A DNA stretch of 64,000 bases from an uncultured Erythrobacter sp. (GTDB taxonomy: Bacteria; Pseudomonadota; Alphaproteobacteria; Sphingomonadales; Sphingomonadaceae), in NCBI GenBank assembly GCA_947494705.1, contig CANLVN010000003.1:310001-374000 (forward strand), in the 5' to 3' direction. Positions 8,192-15,890 of this stretch are shown piece by piece. The notes under the pieces are model-generated. The model did not search any database, was not told the origin of the DNA, and saw only the letters and a list, made by a program, of their open reading frames with translations. Every line of letters begins with the position of its first letter. The first letter of the stretch is position 1. The translations under genes were made by a program, and so were the position numbers.

Positions 8192-8703
8192 GCGGCTTCT
8201 TTCGATTGGTACGGTGTCACCTCAACGATCAGACTGTCGACACCGGCATCAATTCCGATCTCAAAATCGCCATTCTCAAACTGCGGAATCATAACTCTGC
8301 GTATGATTTCTGCCGCTTCTTCGTCCTTCACGCTTGCTTCCAGCCCCCTCCCCACCTCGATCCGAACCGTCCGTTCATTCGGTGCGACGAGGATCACCAT
8401 CCCGTCGTTCCGCTCTTCGCTTCCAAGGCCCCAGTCATTGGCGAGGTCCAGTGAATATTCTGAGATATCGCGACCTTCGAGATCGGGTGTGGTGGTCACC
8501 ACCAATTGAACCAGAGTATCCTGCTCGAGCATCAACAGTTTTTCAGTCAATTGCTTCTCGAATTCCGGTGAAAGAATACCCGCCGCATCGACCACCCGTC
8601 CCGTCCGCTCTAGCGCAGGTGGCTCCACTGCTGGCTCTTCGGCTTCGGCGGCGCACCCCATTGTGAGATGCGCCGCCGCAATGGCGATGCTGAAGCGTAT
8701 CAC
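8188..8703 (-). CDS. Short TPM-domain lipoprotein-like paralogue
   Basis: This 171-residue protein holds a TPM domain closely similar to the one in the next gene (GLGSEERNDGMVILVAPNER). It lacks the transmembrane helix and the Gly-rich tail. The N-terminus ends LTMGC at residue 17, a possible but imperfect lipobox. It therefore looks like a soluble, possibly lipid-anchored duplicate of the TPM domain. It sits between lemA and the full-length TPM gene with four-base spacing or overlap on both sides, so it is co-transcribed with them. The role is unknown. Confidence 0.8.
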   Translation of the reverse strand: MIRFSIAIAAAHLTMGCAAEAEEPAVEPPALERTGRVVDAAGILSPEFEKQLTEKLLMLEQDTLVQLVVTTTPDLEGRDISEYSLDLANDWGLGSEERNDGMVILVAPNERTVRIEVGRGLEASVKDEEAAEIIRRVMIPQFENGDFEIGIDAGVDSLIVEVTPYQSKEAA

Positions 8704-8705
8704 TC

Positions 8706-9308
8706 TCAGTTCGACGTCATGTCGATTTCAGGGGCAACCTCTGCGCCTTCGGTCACCGACGTGTACGGCTCCAGCGGCTCTGCGCCGTGAATGATGTTGG
8801 CGCCGATCGTGTCGGGGAAGGTGCGGATGGTGGTGTTATACTGGCGCACCGCTTCGTTGTAGTCGCGGATGGCGACGGCGATACGGTTCTCGGTGCCTTC
8901 CAGCTGGCTTTGCAGCGCGAGGAAGTTCTGGTTCGACTGGATCTGCGGATAGGCTTCGAAGCTCGCGAGCAGTCGGCCCAGGCCCTGGCCCAGCTGACCC
9001 TGCGCGGCGGCATATTCCTGCATCGCTTCGGCATCGCCCAGATTATCGGCCGAGATGTTGACACTGGTGGCGCGCGCACGCGCCTCGGTTACGTCGGTCA
9101 GGATGCCGCGCTCGTTCTCCGCTGCGCCCTGCGCGACTTCGACGAGGTTGGGGATGAGGTTAGCACGACGCTGGAACTGTGCCTCCACGTCGGCCCACTT
9201 GGCCTTGGCCTCTTCCTCGGCCGCGGGGACCGAGTTGATGCCGCAAGCAGCCAGCGTCAGTGAAACGGCGGCAACCACGAAGGCGCGCCCGAAATTGCGA
9301 AGATTCAT
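8706..9308 (-). CDS. lemA: LemA family lipoprotein
   Basis: This 200-residue LemA protein has lipobox LAAC at Cys22 followed by long helices. The LemA core is visible as VEAQFQRRANLIPNLVEVAQG, then LEGTENRIAVAIRDYNEAVRQYN and the ending FPDTIGANIIHG. LemA proteins form a periplasmic or membrane-facing helical bundle. Their function is poorly defined, but they recur next to TPM/YgcG proteins, as here. It leads a four-gene operon behind a good sigma-70-type promoter at 9366-9393. Confidence 0.9.
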   Translation of the reverse strand: MNLRNFGRAFVVAAVSLTLAACGINSVPAAEEEAKAKWADVEAQFQRRANLIPNLVEVAQGAAENERGILTDVTEARARATSVNISADNLGDAEAMQEYAAAQGQLGQGLGRLLASFEAYPQIQSNQNFLALQSQLEGTENRIAVAIRDYNEAVRQYNTTIRTFPDTIGANIIHGAEPLEPYTSVTEGAEVAPEIDMTSN

Positions 9309-9365
9309 CTATGTCCCTCCAATGGCGCGCGGGCATGGGGATGGGTCGCGCGCTTCTGTATTGCT

Positions 9366-9393
9366 TATATAGCACACCCCAGCCCGCTTTCAA
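9366..9393 (-). promoter_or_regulatory. Sigma-70-type promoter of the lemA operon
   Basis: On the minus strand, TTGAAA (9393-9388) and TATATA (9371-9366) are 16 bases apart, about 58 bases upstream of the lemA ATG. The -10 region is the most AT-rich patch in this GC-rich gap. Confidence 0.5.
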
Positions 9394-9480
9394 GCGATGC
9401 ACAGCGCATTGCGTGGCGCTTCACAAAGCTTTTCAACGGTGCAAATGAAGTGTCGCAAACACCATGAAAGGGGGATTTCC

Positions 9481-9921
9481 ATGCTAAGTGAGTTCAAGGA
9501 ATTCATCGCCAAGGGCAACGTCATGCAACTTGCCGTTGCCGTTATTATCGGCGGTGCCTTTGCGACAATTGTCAAATCGCTGACCGACGAAGTGATCATG
9601 CCAGTAGTCGGGGCAATCTTCGGAGGGTCGGATTTCTCATCCTACTTCATCCTGCTCTCCACGCCGGAGGGCTATGACGGCTCGATGACCGACTATGCCG
9701 CGTTGAAAGAGGCCGGCGCGGCGATGGTCGGGTATGGCGCGTTCATCACTGCGATCATCAATTTCCTCATCCTTGCTTTCATCATCTTCCTGCTGGTTCG
9801 CTACACGATGCGGGTGATGGAGCAGATGGAGAAGAAGGAAGAGGCGACGCCGCCAGAGGAAACGGCTGGTCCGACCGAGATCGAACTGCTGACCGAAATC
9901 CGCGACTCCTTGCAGAAATAG
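9481..9921 (+). CDS. mscL: Large-conductance mechanosensitive channel MscL (copy 1)
   Basis: MscL is the inner-membrane emergency valve opened by membrane tension during hypo-osmotic shock. The ATG at 9481 follows a GGGGG ribosome site and gives MLSEFKEFIAKGNVMQLAVA. That holds the N-terminal amphipathic helix and the conserved KGNV-LAVAVIIGGAF of TM1. TM2 is NFLILAFIIFLLVRYTMRVM, followed by the charged cytoplasmic helix ending LLTEIRDSLQK. The length of 146 residues is typical. A second mscL lies 82 bases downstream on the same strand. Confidence 0.95.
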   Translation: MLSEFKEFIAKGNVMQLAVAVIIGGAFATIVKSLTDEVIMPVVGAIFGGSDFSSYFILLSTPEGYDGSMTDYAALKEAGAAMVGYGAFITAIINFLILAFIIFLLVRYTMRVMEQMEKKEEATPPEETAGPTEIELLTEIRDSLQK

Positions 9922-10003
9922 GCGCCGCCTGCGGGCAATTTGCGGGGAACCCCCTGTTTCCGGTAGCCGTTGTTGAGCGATTACCGGGAACAGGAGGAAC
10001 CCC

Positions 10004-10495
10004 ATGAATTTCGTCGCCGAATTCCGTAAATTCATTGCGCGTGGCAATGTGCTGGACCTTGCGATCGGGGTCGTGATCGGCGCGGCCTTCGGCAAGATCG
10101 TCACGTCGCTGACAGAGAGCATCATCATGCCGTTCATCGGCTGGCTGTTCGGCGATGTCGATTTCTCGAATTATTTCCTGCTGCTGGGCGCTATCCCGGA
10201 AGGCTATGATGGAAGCATGACCAACTACGCCGAGCTGAAGGAGGCCGGTGTAGCGATGATCGGATATGGCGATTTCCTCACCCAGCTGGTCAATTTCCTG
10301 ATCATCGCCTTCGCGCTTTTCCTGCTGCTCAAGACGGTGAACCGCGTGCTCGACGAGATGCAGGAGAAGCAGGGCGAGGCCGAGGACAGCACGAAACAGG
10401 ACGAAATCCCCACCGATCCGCAGCTCGACGTGCTCAAGAAAATCCTTGCCGAAATGCGCGGGGAGGGCGGAGCGACACAGCCTTCCGAGACATAA
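10004..10495 (+). CDS. mscL: Large-conductance mechanosensitive channel MscL (copy 2)
   Basis: This second MscL, 163 residues, starts at ATG 10004 after an AGGAGG ribosome site. It has EFRKFIARGNVLDLAIGVVIGAAFGKIVTSL (split here as the N-terminal helix plus TM1), the loop PEGYDGSMTNYAELKEAG nearly identical to copy 1, TM2 NFLIIAFALFLLLKTVNRVL, and a longer acidic tail ending in DVLKKILAEMR. The GN-LAIGVVIGAAFG segment is closer to the classic consensus than copy 1. The intact core and divergent tail suggest an old tandem duplication with retained function in both copies. Confidence 0.95.
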   Translation: MNFVAEFRKFIARGNVLDLAIGVVIGAAFGKIVTSLTESIIMPFIGWLFGDVDFSNYFLLLGAIPEGYDGSMTNYAELKEAGVAMIGYGDFLTQLVNFLIIAFALFLLLKTVNRVLDEMQEKQGEAEDSTKQDEIPTDPQLDVLKKILAEMRGEGGATQPSET

Positions 10496-10540
10496 TCCGG
10501 GGCCTTGCTCACTTCACATTAAGGCGAAAACGCCTATGTA

Positions 10541-10890
10541 GGGTGCGTCGGGCAACCGACTATGGTGATAAATTGCAGCGTGCAATAGGCACAACGGACC
10601 CGGGGGCAGTACCCGGCGGCTCCACCAAAAACGGCGGTTTTCCGCCACTTTTGACGGGGCCGAACTAGGATCGACGTGGGCTGAAAAGCGTTGTTTTTGC
10701 CCGGGCTGAAAACCCCGTAAAACTGTTCAAAACTCATAAGTGCCAACGATAACGAAGCACTCGCTCTTGCAGCGTAATTTGACGGCCTAACGGCCTGAAT
10801 TTACAAAGCTAAAGCGCGGTTGGACCCACCGGGCAACAGAAGCGGATTCCGGGGCTCCGGGGGTAGCTAGCAACAGAAACCCCCACCTAT
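10541..10890 (+). ncRNA. ssrA: tmRNA, permuted two-piece (ssrA)
   Basis: tmRNA rescues stalled ribosomes by adding a degradation tag. The gene is circularly permuted, as known for alphaproteobacteria. The acceptor piece comes first and ends CGGCTCCACCA at 10627, with a T-arm-like GGGGGCAGTACCC before it. A hairpin-containing intervening loop follows, then the coding piece from 10656, GGGGCCGAACTAGG. GGGGCCG pairs with CGGCTCC to close the acceptor stem (one G-U pair). ACAACG at about 10592-10597 pairs with CGTTGT at about 10688-10693. The tag reading frame 10742-10777 is GCC AAC GAT AAC GAA GCA CTC GCT CTT GCA GCG TAA, giving ANDNEALALAA. The outer ends are approximate. Confidence 0.93.
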
Positions 10891-10964
10891 TTTATCCGAA
10901 AATTCTCGTAGTGCAGGTAGCTGTCACAGGCGCACCGTCGGGTGCTGGCCGCGCGCTTTCGCGC

Positions 10965-11228
10965 TTACGACAAGGGCAGGTCGGTCTCGCCCACCTGCGC
11001 CTTCAGCTCCGCCAACTCCTGCTTCGTCTTGAGCGAGTCGAGAATTGCTGCGCCGCCCAGAAACACCGCGCCGGTCGTCGCCAGGAAAAGGGCCCAGCCC
11101 CAGCCGCCCGGATATTGCTCCAGATAGGCCGAACCGCGAGCCGTTGCACCCAGCGCCAAGGCGTAAATGATCACGAAGGCTTCCAGCCTGTTCTTGATCA
11201 CGAAAAGTCGCCCGATTTTGCGCAGCAT
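10965..11228 (-). CDS. Small two-helix membrane protein, uncharacterised
   Basis: The ATG at 11228 gives an 87-residue protein beginning MLRKIGRLFVIKNRLEAF. Two hydrophobic helices follow (AFVIIYALALGATARGSAYL and WGWALFLATTGAVFLGGAAI), then a charged, probably coiled-coil C-terminus (LKTKQELAELKAQVGE). A longer reading to 11276 adds a basic leader without a ribosome site, so the shorter form is preferred. It stands alone between ssrA and astB. I do not recognise a named family. Confidence 0.7.
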   Translation of the reverse strand: MLRKIGRLFVIKNRLEAFVIIYALALGATARGSAYLEQYPGGWGWALFLATTGAVFLGGAAILDSLKTKQELAELKAQVGETDLPLS

Positions 11229-11348
11229 GGTGTCTCCAAACGTTAATCGTAACCAACGCAAACCCTGTGCCAACAATGCGTGGCTGCGGGGTGCTCTGGT
11301 TAACGTGGAGACGACTGTAAGCGCATCCGACGGATATGCGCAAACGCG

Positions 11349-12629
11349 TTAACCGAGTTCGGACAAATCCAGCGCGGCGAGCAGTGCAGCGCGCGCGGCG
11401 ATCACGTCGGCGGCGAGATTGTCGCTGCTCAGATCGGCCGGATCGATCTGCTCGGGCCAGGTTCTTGCGATGACCTGTTCGATCCTGTCCGCCTTCGCTT
11501 CGTCGAGAAGGAAGCGCGGATCGACCGTGGCGGGATCGCACACGACCCGCAAACGCAGGCAGGCCGGGCCGCCGCCATTGGCCATCGATTGGCGTACATC
11601 GACCGGGATCACCTCGCGGATCGGTCCGTTCGAGGCCATCATTCCCTCGCACCAGTTCCATACGCTCGTGCTCTCGCGGCATTCCTCGGGCACGATGAGC
11701 GCCATGCTGCCATCGGGCAGGGTAAGCAGCTGTGCGTTGAAAAGGTACGTGCGGATCGCTTCCTCCAAGCTGACCGCGCTCGATGGCACTTCGACCACTT
11801 CCAGCGCCGGGAAAGCTGAGCGGATTGCGTCATAGGAGCCCTGCTGGTCCGCGAAAGCCTCTTCATGTGTGAACAGAACACGCTCGTTCGCGACCGCCAC
11901 GACGTCGTTGTGGAATGCACCCGCCTCGATCGCCGCCGGGTTCTGTTCGATGAACACACATTTGTCCGGATCGAGTCCATGCGAGCGCCTGATCAGGCGG
12001 AAAGCCTGTTCGTGCTGACGCGCAGGGAAGCGGCCGCCGGGCTTGCCATAGACGAACACCTCGACCCCGGCATTTCCATGCCCTTCGCACAGGCGCATGT
12101 GGTTCGCCGCGCCTTCGTCGCCGAAGGTCGGTGGAACCGGCCCGTGCACCGCGAAATGCCTGGTGTCGCTGAACGCGATCTCGAGCTGGCGCAGCGTGTC
12201 GGGCCATTCCTGCGCGCGGTGGAGCATGGTCACGAGGTTGGCGACGGTCAGATGGCAGCGACCGTCGGCGGTGTCGGGGGCGGGTGAAACGGTTGCAGCA
12301 TTGGCGGTCCACATGGACGACGCCGACCACGGCGCCGCGCGCAGGGGCGGTGCCTCGGTCCCGTCGAGTGCCAGCACATTCTCCAGCAGGACGTTGGGGC
12401 GGGGCAGGGGCAGCAGGAAACCCTGCACGCCCAGCCGGGCGAGGTTTCCGCGCATCTTCGCCACCCCCTGAAGCGCCGCAGCGCGCGGGTAGGATGGGTC
12501 GCCCTTGTGGCTGGCGCTGGCAATATTGCCCAGGCTCAGACCGGCATAATTGTGGCTCGGCCCGACAATCCCGTCGAAATTGATCTCGGTGAGTAAGGTT
12601 TGGCCGGCAGTCGTTTCGTTTTGAACCAT
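11349..12629 (-). CDS. astB: N-succinylarginine dihydrolase
   Basis: AstB is the second enzyme of the arginine succinyltransferase (AST) pathway. It converts N2-succinylarginine to succinylornithine, CO2 and ammonia. The 426-residue protein has family-typical segments: EINFDGIVGPSHNYAGLSLGN at the N-terminus, ANAATVSPAPDTADGRCHLT, and HNDVVAVANERVLFTHE with the conserved His of the guanidine-modifying superfamily. Near the C-terminus lies SMANGGGPACLRLRV, which carries the catalytic Cys. The gene is separated from astA by an oppositely oriented methyltransferase gene, so it needs its own promoter in the gap at 12630-12680. Confidence 0.95.
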   Translation of the reverse strand: MVQNETTAGQTLLTEINFDGIVGPSHNYAGLSLGNIASASHKGDPSYPRAAALQGVAKMRGNLARLGVQGFLLPLPRPNVLLENVLALDGTEAPPLRAAPWSASSMWTANAATVSPAPDTADGRCHLTVANLVTMLHRAQEWPDTLRQLEIAFSDTRHFAVHGPVPPTFGDEGAANHMRLCEGHGNAGVEVFVYGKPGGRFPARQHEQAFRLIRRSHGLDPDKCVFIEQNPAAIEAGAFHNDVVAVANERVLFTHEEAFADQQGSYDAIRSAFPALEVVEVPSSAVSLEEAIRTYLFNAQLLTLPDGSMALIVPEECRESTSVWNWCEGMMASNGPIREVIPVDVRQSMANGGGPACLRLRVVCDPATVDPRFLLDEAKADRIEQVIARTWPEQIDPADLSSDNLAADVIAARAALLAALDLSELG

Positions 12630-12680
12630 GGCCGCACGCCATAAATGACCCGGTCAACAAGTCCATATATGAGTAGCCGC

Positions 12681-13559
12681 ATGAACCTCAGAACGCTCGC
12701 CTGCACGGCGCTATCCAAACGCTTGATGACCCCGCCCCAGGATCGCATGGCCGACGTCGGCGGCTATCACGAATGGCGCGACGAGGCGCTGCTGGCGAGT
12801 TGGCGGCATTTCGACGACGAGGAACTGCTGGGTCTCGACGTGCTCGACTTCGGGTGCGGGGCCGGGCAGCTGGCGTTTCACTTCGCCTCAAAAGGGCTGG
12901 CGCGCTCGATCGTCGGCGTCGATATCGACACCGATGCCCTGGCGCGCGCCGAGCGACGGCTGGCCCAGCACCCCGAATATGCCGAGATCGTCCGCTTCGT
13001 CGAAGGCGATGTCGCGGGAATGCCGCTGGCCGACGAGAGCGTCGACCTGATCACCGCTTTCGATTGTCTCGAACACGTCATGGATCCGGCAGCAATCCTC
13101 GCCGACTGGGAGCGCGTGTTGCGACCGGGCGGGCGCGTGTTGATCGAGTGGTTTCCCTACAAGGGGCCTTGGGGCCCTCATATGGAGGCGCTGGTGCCGG
13201 TGCCATGGGCGCATGTGCTGTTCGGCGAAAAGGCGATGTTCCGGACCGCCGCCACGATCTACGACGATCCCGACTTCGTGCCGCGCCACTGGGACATGAA
13301 TGAAGATGGCAGCAAGAAGCCGAACAAGTGGGCCCAGTGGAGCAGCTTTGCCGAGCAGGGTTACATCAACCGCCTCGACATCGCGACATTTCGTCGGATG
13401 GTTGCCGATCACGGCCTGCGCATCGACCGGTTGGAGCGCTCGGGCCTCGGTCACGCGGGCGCCAAGAAGGCGATTGGCAATGCGCTGATGGCGCTACCGA
13501 GGCTGGGCGAATATGCGACCAGCTACACCGTGATCGCGCTCGAAAAACCGGCCAGCTAG
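12681..13559 (+). CDS. Class I SAM-dependent methyltransferase
   Basis: This protein, about 292 residues from ATG 12681, has a Rossmann-type SAM-binding core: motif I VLDFGCGAGQLA, acidic loop VDIDTDALARAE, motif II-like VDLITAFDCLEHV, then VLRPGGRVLIEWFPY. The DCLEHV and VLRPGG blocks match Methyltransf_11/UbiE-like enzymes. The C-terminal half (FVPRHWDMNEDG, KWAQWSSFAEQ) is family-specific, and the acceptor substrate is unknown. ATGs at 12645 and 12669 are also in frame, and no clear ribosome site decides between them. It is placed on the opposite strand inside the ast cluster, and its stop overlaps the astA stop by four bases. Confidence 0.8.
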   Translation: MNLRTLACTALSKRLMTPPQDRMADVGGYHEWRDEALLASWRHFDDEELLGLDVLDFGCGAGQLAFHFASKGLARSIVGVDIDTDALARAERRLAQHPEYAEIVRFVEGDVAGMPLADESVDLITAFDCLEHVMDPAAILADWERVLRPGGRVLIEWFPYKGPWGPHMEALVPVPWAHVLFGEKAMFRTAATIYDDPDFVPRHWDMNEDGSKKPNKWAQWSSFAEQGYINRLDIATFRRMVADHGLRIDRLERSGLGHAGAKKAIGNALMALPRLGEYATSYTVIALEKPAS

Positions 13560-14572
13560 CGAGCGACGCTCCAGACCGTATCGCCCTTTGTAACCTCAAG
13601 CGCGTCGGCGGCAGCGGAATCGATTGAAATGCCGCCGTTACCATCGAGCACGCGCGCGCCGTAACAGGCGCGGAAGGTCGAAAGCCTGCCGGTTGCGAGG
13701 ATCGCGCGTTCACCTTCGGGCGCATCGAGCTGGGTGACTTGCGCTTCGACGCTTGCGGCAACGCTCTTCACATTGTCGGTATGCGCGGTCATCGAAGGCC
13801 CGCCATCGAAAATGTCGACATAGCCTTCGTAGCGAAAGCCCTCATTCTCCAGCATCCGCATCGCCGCGCGGCCCGTTGGGTGCGGCATTCCGATGACCTT
13901 GCGCGCATCCTCATCCAGCATCGCGACATAGACGGGATGCTTGGGCATCAGGTCGGCGATGAACTGGTTGCCGTTGATCGCGTTGAAATAGTCCGCTTCG
14001 TTGAAGGTCATTCCGAAGAAGCGTCCTGCGACATTGTCCCAGAACGGCGAATCGCCGCGCTCGTCGATGATGCCGCGCAATTCGGCAAGGATGCGGTCGG
14101 CAAAGCGGTTGCGGTGCATCGCGACGAACAGGTAGCGGCTGCGCGCGAGCAACATGCCGAGGCCTCCGGCGCGTTCATTGGGGTGGAGGAACAGCCCGCC
14201 TACCTCGCTGGACCCTTCGAGGTCGGTGACGAGATTGAGCATTTCGGTGCGCACCGTGCGTTCGAGTTCCTGACTGTACTGCGTGAGCGTGTTGAGACGA
14301 TAGGAATAGAACGGCCATTGCTGGCCGACCTTGGTCATCAACTGGCAGGTGCCTCGGATCGCGCCGGTCTCCCGGTTTTCGAGCACAAGCACGAACTGTT
14401 CGTCGACCAGCTCGTCTCCGGTATTGTCGAAGGCATCGGCGGCACGTTCGAGCTTCGCGGTGAGCGCGGCCCGGTCGGCGGGCAGGTTGGTAAACCCGCC
14501 ACCGGTCAGCTTGGCCATCTCGTAAAGGTGCTCAAGGTCGGTAAGGCGCGCAGCGCGCAAGCGAAAGCTCAA
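13556..14572 (-). CDS. astA: Arginine N-succinyltransferase (TTG start)
   Basis: AstA transfers succinyl from succinyl-CoA to arginine, the first step of the AST pathway. The best start is TTG at 14572, which overlaps the upstream M20 gene stop as TTGA and gives (M)SFRLRAARLTDLEHLYEMA, the correct AstA N-terminus. A longer reading to 14791 would run through the M20 gene in another frame. The 338-residue product matches the family length. It has GGGFTNLPADRA near residue 25, SEVGGLFLHPNERAGGLG, and FFGMTFNEADYFNAINGNQFIADLMPKHPVY (in sequence order). The coupled start implies co-translation with the M20 enzyme. Confidence 0.93.
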   Translation of the reverse strand: MSFRLRAARLTDLEHLYEMAKLTGGGFTNLPADRAALTAKLERAADAFDNTGDELVDEQFVLVLENRETGAIRGTCQLMTKVGQQWPFYSYRLNTLTQYSQELERTVRTEMLNLVTDLEGSSEVGGLFLHPNERAGGLGMLLARSRYLFVAMHRNRFADRILAELRGIIDERGDSPFWDNVAGRFFGMTFNEADYFNAINGNQFIADLMPKHPVYVAMLDEDARKVIGMPHPTGRAAMRMLENEGFRYEGYVDIFDGGPSMTAHTDNVKSVAASVEAQVTQLDAPEGERAILATGRLSTFRACYGARVLDGNGGISIDSAAADALEVTKGDTVWSVAR

Positions 14573-15762
14573 GTGATGGCTCCTTCGGAAAGCCTTTGGA
14601 TGACCCTTGCGGAAAGCGCGGCGCGTTCGGCGAGGCTGGCGGTGATGAGGAATTCGTCTGCAGAGTGGATCGAGCCGCCGCGAACGCCCATCGTATCGAC
14701 CACGGGCACCCCGCAGGCCGCAATGTTGTTGCCGTCGCACACCCCGCCGGTGGATTTCCACGCGATCTCCTGGCCCAGCTCGGCACCGCATGCCTTGACG
14801 AGATCGAACAGCTTTTGCGCGTGCTCGTCGACAGGTTTGGGCGGGCGGGTGACGCCCCCGTGACGGTGGATCGAAACCTCGTGTGCGTTCTCTACCTCGC
14901 CCAGCAAGTTATTGAGGGTGCTGTCGAAGCTTTCCATTGCCTCGGTGCTCTTTGGACGGATGTTAAAGCGCAGGATAGCGTGGTCGGGCACAACGTTGTT
15001 CGGCCCGCCGCCTTCCAGCTTGGCGGGGTTGATCGTGATGTCCTCGGCTTCCAGGGCTTTCAGCTTAAGGATTAGGTCGGCGGCGGCGACGATGGCGTTG
15101 CGCCCTTCTTCCGGATTGCGTCCGGCATGGGCGGACTTGCCGGAGAAGGTGATCGAATAGTTGCCCGTCCCTCCGCGCGAATGGGCGAGAGTGCCATCGG
15201 GCAGCGCTGCGGGTTCGTATGTCAGGGCCGCCAGTTTGCCGCGCGCCATCTCCGCGATGAGGTCGGAACTGGCGAGCGATCCGGTTTCCTCGTCCGAATT
15301 GAGCATCACGTCATAGCCCAGCGATCCGGCGGATGCGGTTTGCTCGAACGTCATCAGGGCGTGGAGCATCACGGCGATCCCGCCCTTCATATCGGCGACG
15401 CCCGGGCCGTTTAGCACGCCGTCTTCGAGCCATGTCAGGTCCTGAAAGTGGTGGTCCCTGGGAAACACCGTGTCCATGTGACCGGTCAGCAGGATGCGGC
15501 GGTTCGCCGTCGGGCGAACGCGCAGGACGAGGTGCTGACCATGCGCCTTTTCAAACTCGCTGCCATCGGCGGCAATGGCGGTGACCGGCGCAGGGTCCAC
15601 CAGTTCGACCTCGCCGGGAAGCACCGAAAAGGCGTCGCAGAGCACGCGGGCCTGCTCGGCCAGCCCTTCGATATTGGCGGTGCCGGTGTTGATCGAGCAC
15701 CATGACCGGACCTGATCCAGCATGGCCGTAGCGTCAATGTCGTCGAGTGTTGCTTGTTTCAT
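14569..15762 (-). CDS. M20-family metallopeptidase, candidate AST-pathway desuccinylase
   Basis: This 397-residue di-zinc amidohydrolase has the full M20 ligand set: His95 and Asp97 in GHMDTVFP, bridging Asp124 in ADMKGG, Glu158/Glu159 in DEETGS and His366 in GGSIHSADEF. The dimerisation/lid insertion lies at about residues 200-310 (GKSAHAGRNPEEGRNA). It resembles carboxypeptidase G2 and succinyl-DAP desuccinylase relatives, which hydrolyse N-acyl amino acids. It leads the operon into astA with a TTGA overlap. That context suggests it could hydrolyse N-succinylglutamate in place of AstE; this is inference, and generic peptidase activity remains possible. Confidence 0.85.
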   Translation of the reverse strand: MKQATLDDIDATAMLDQVRSWCSINTGTANIEGLAEQARVLCDAFSVLPGEVELVDPAPVTAIAADGSEFEKAHGQHLVLRVRPTANRRILLTGHMDTVFPRDHHFQDLTWLEDGVLNGPGVADMKGGIAVMLHALMTFEQTASAGSLGYDVMLNSDEETGSLASSDLIAEMARGKLAALTYEPAALPDGTLAHSRGGTGNYSITFSGKSAHAGRNPEEGRNAIVAAADLILKLKALEAEDITINPAKLEGGGPNNVVPDHAILRFNIRPKSTEAMESFDSTLNNLLGEVENAHEVSIHRHGGVTRPPKPVDEHAQKLFDLVKACGAELGQEIAWKSTGGVCDGNNIAACGVPVVDTMGVRGGSIHSADEFLITASLAERAALSARVIQRLSEGAIT

Positions 15763-15890
15763 CGGAAACCACCTCTAGCGGCGCGATTTCCTTCTGTCCA
15801 AGGCGTTGCAAAAGCGCTGCTGCCTCGCCATATCGCACTCGTTCTCCTCCCCCGGACCTCAATCCCTTCCATTGAGTCTCGAGGACACAC

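Noticed and set aside
10534..10746. A 70-codon minus-strand frame in the ssrA region
   Set aside because: It is fully covered by the tmRNA gene on the other strand.
14573..14791. An N-terminal extension of AstA to an ATG at 14791
   Set aside because: It overlaps the M20 gene in another frame, and the TTG start at 14572 gives the correct AstA N-terminus.
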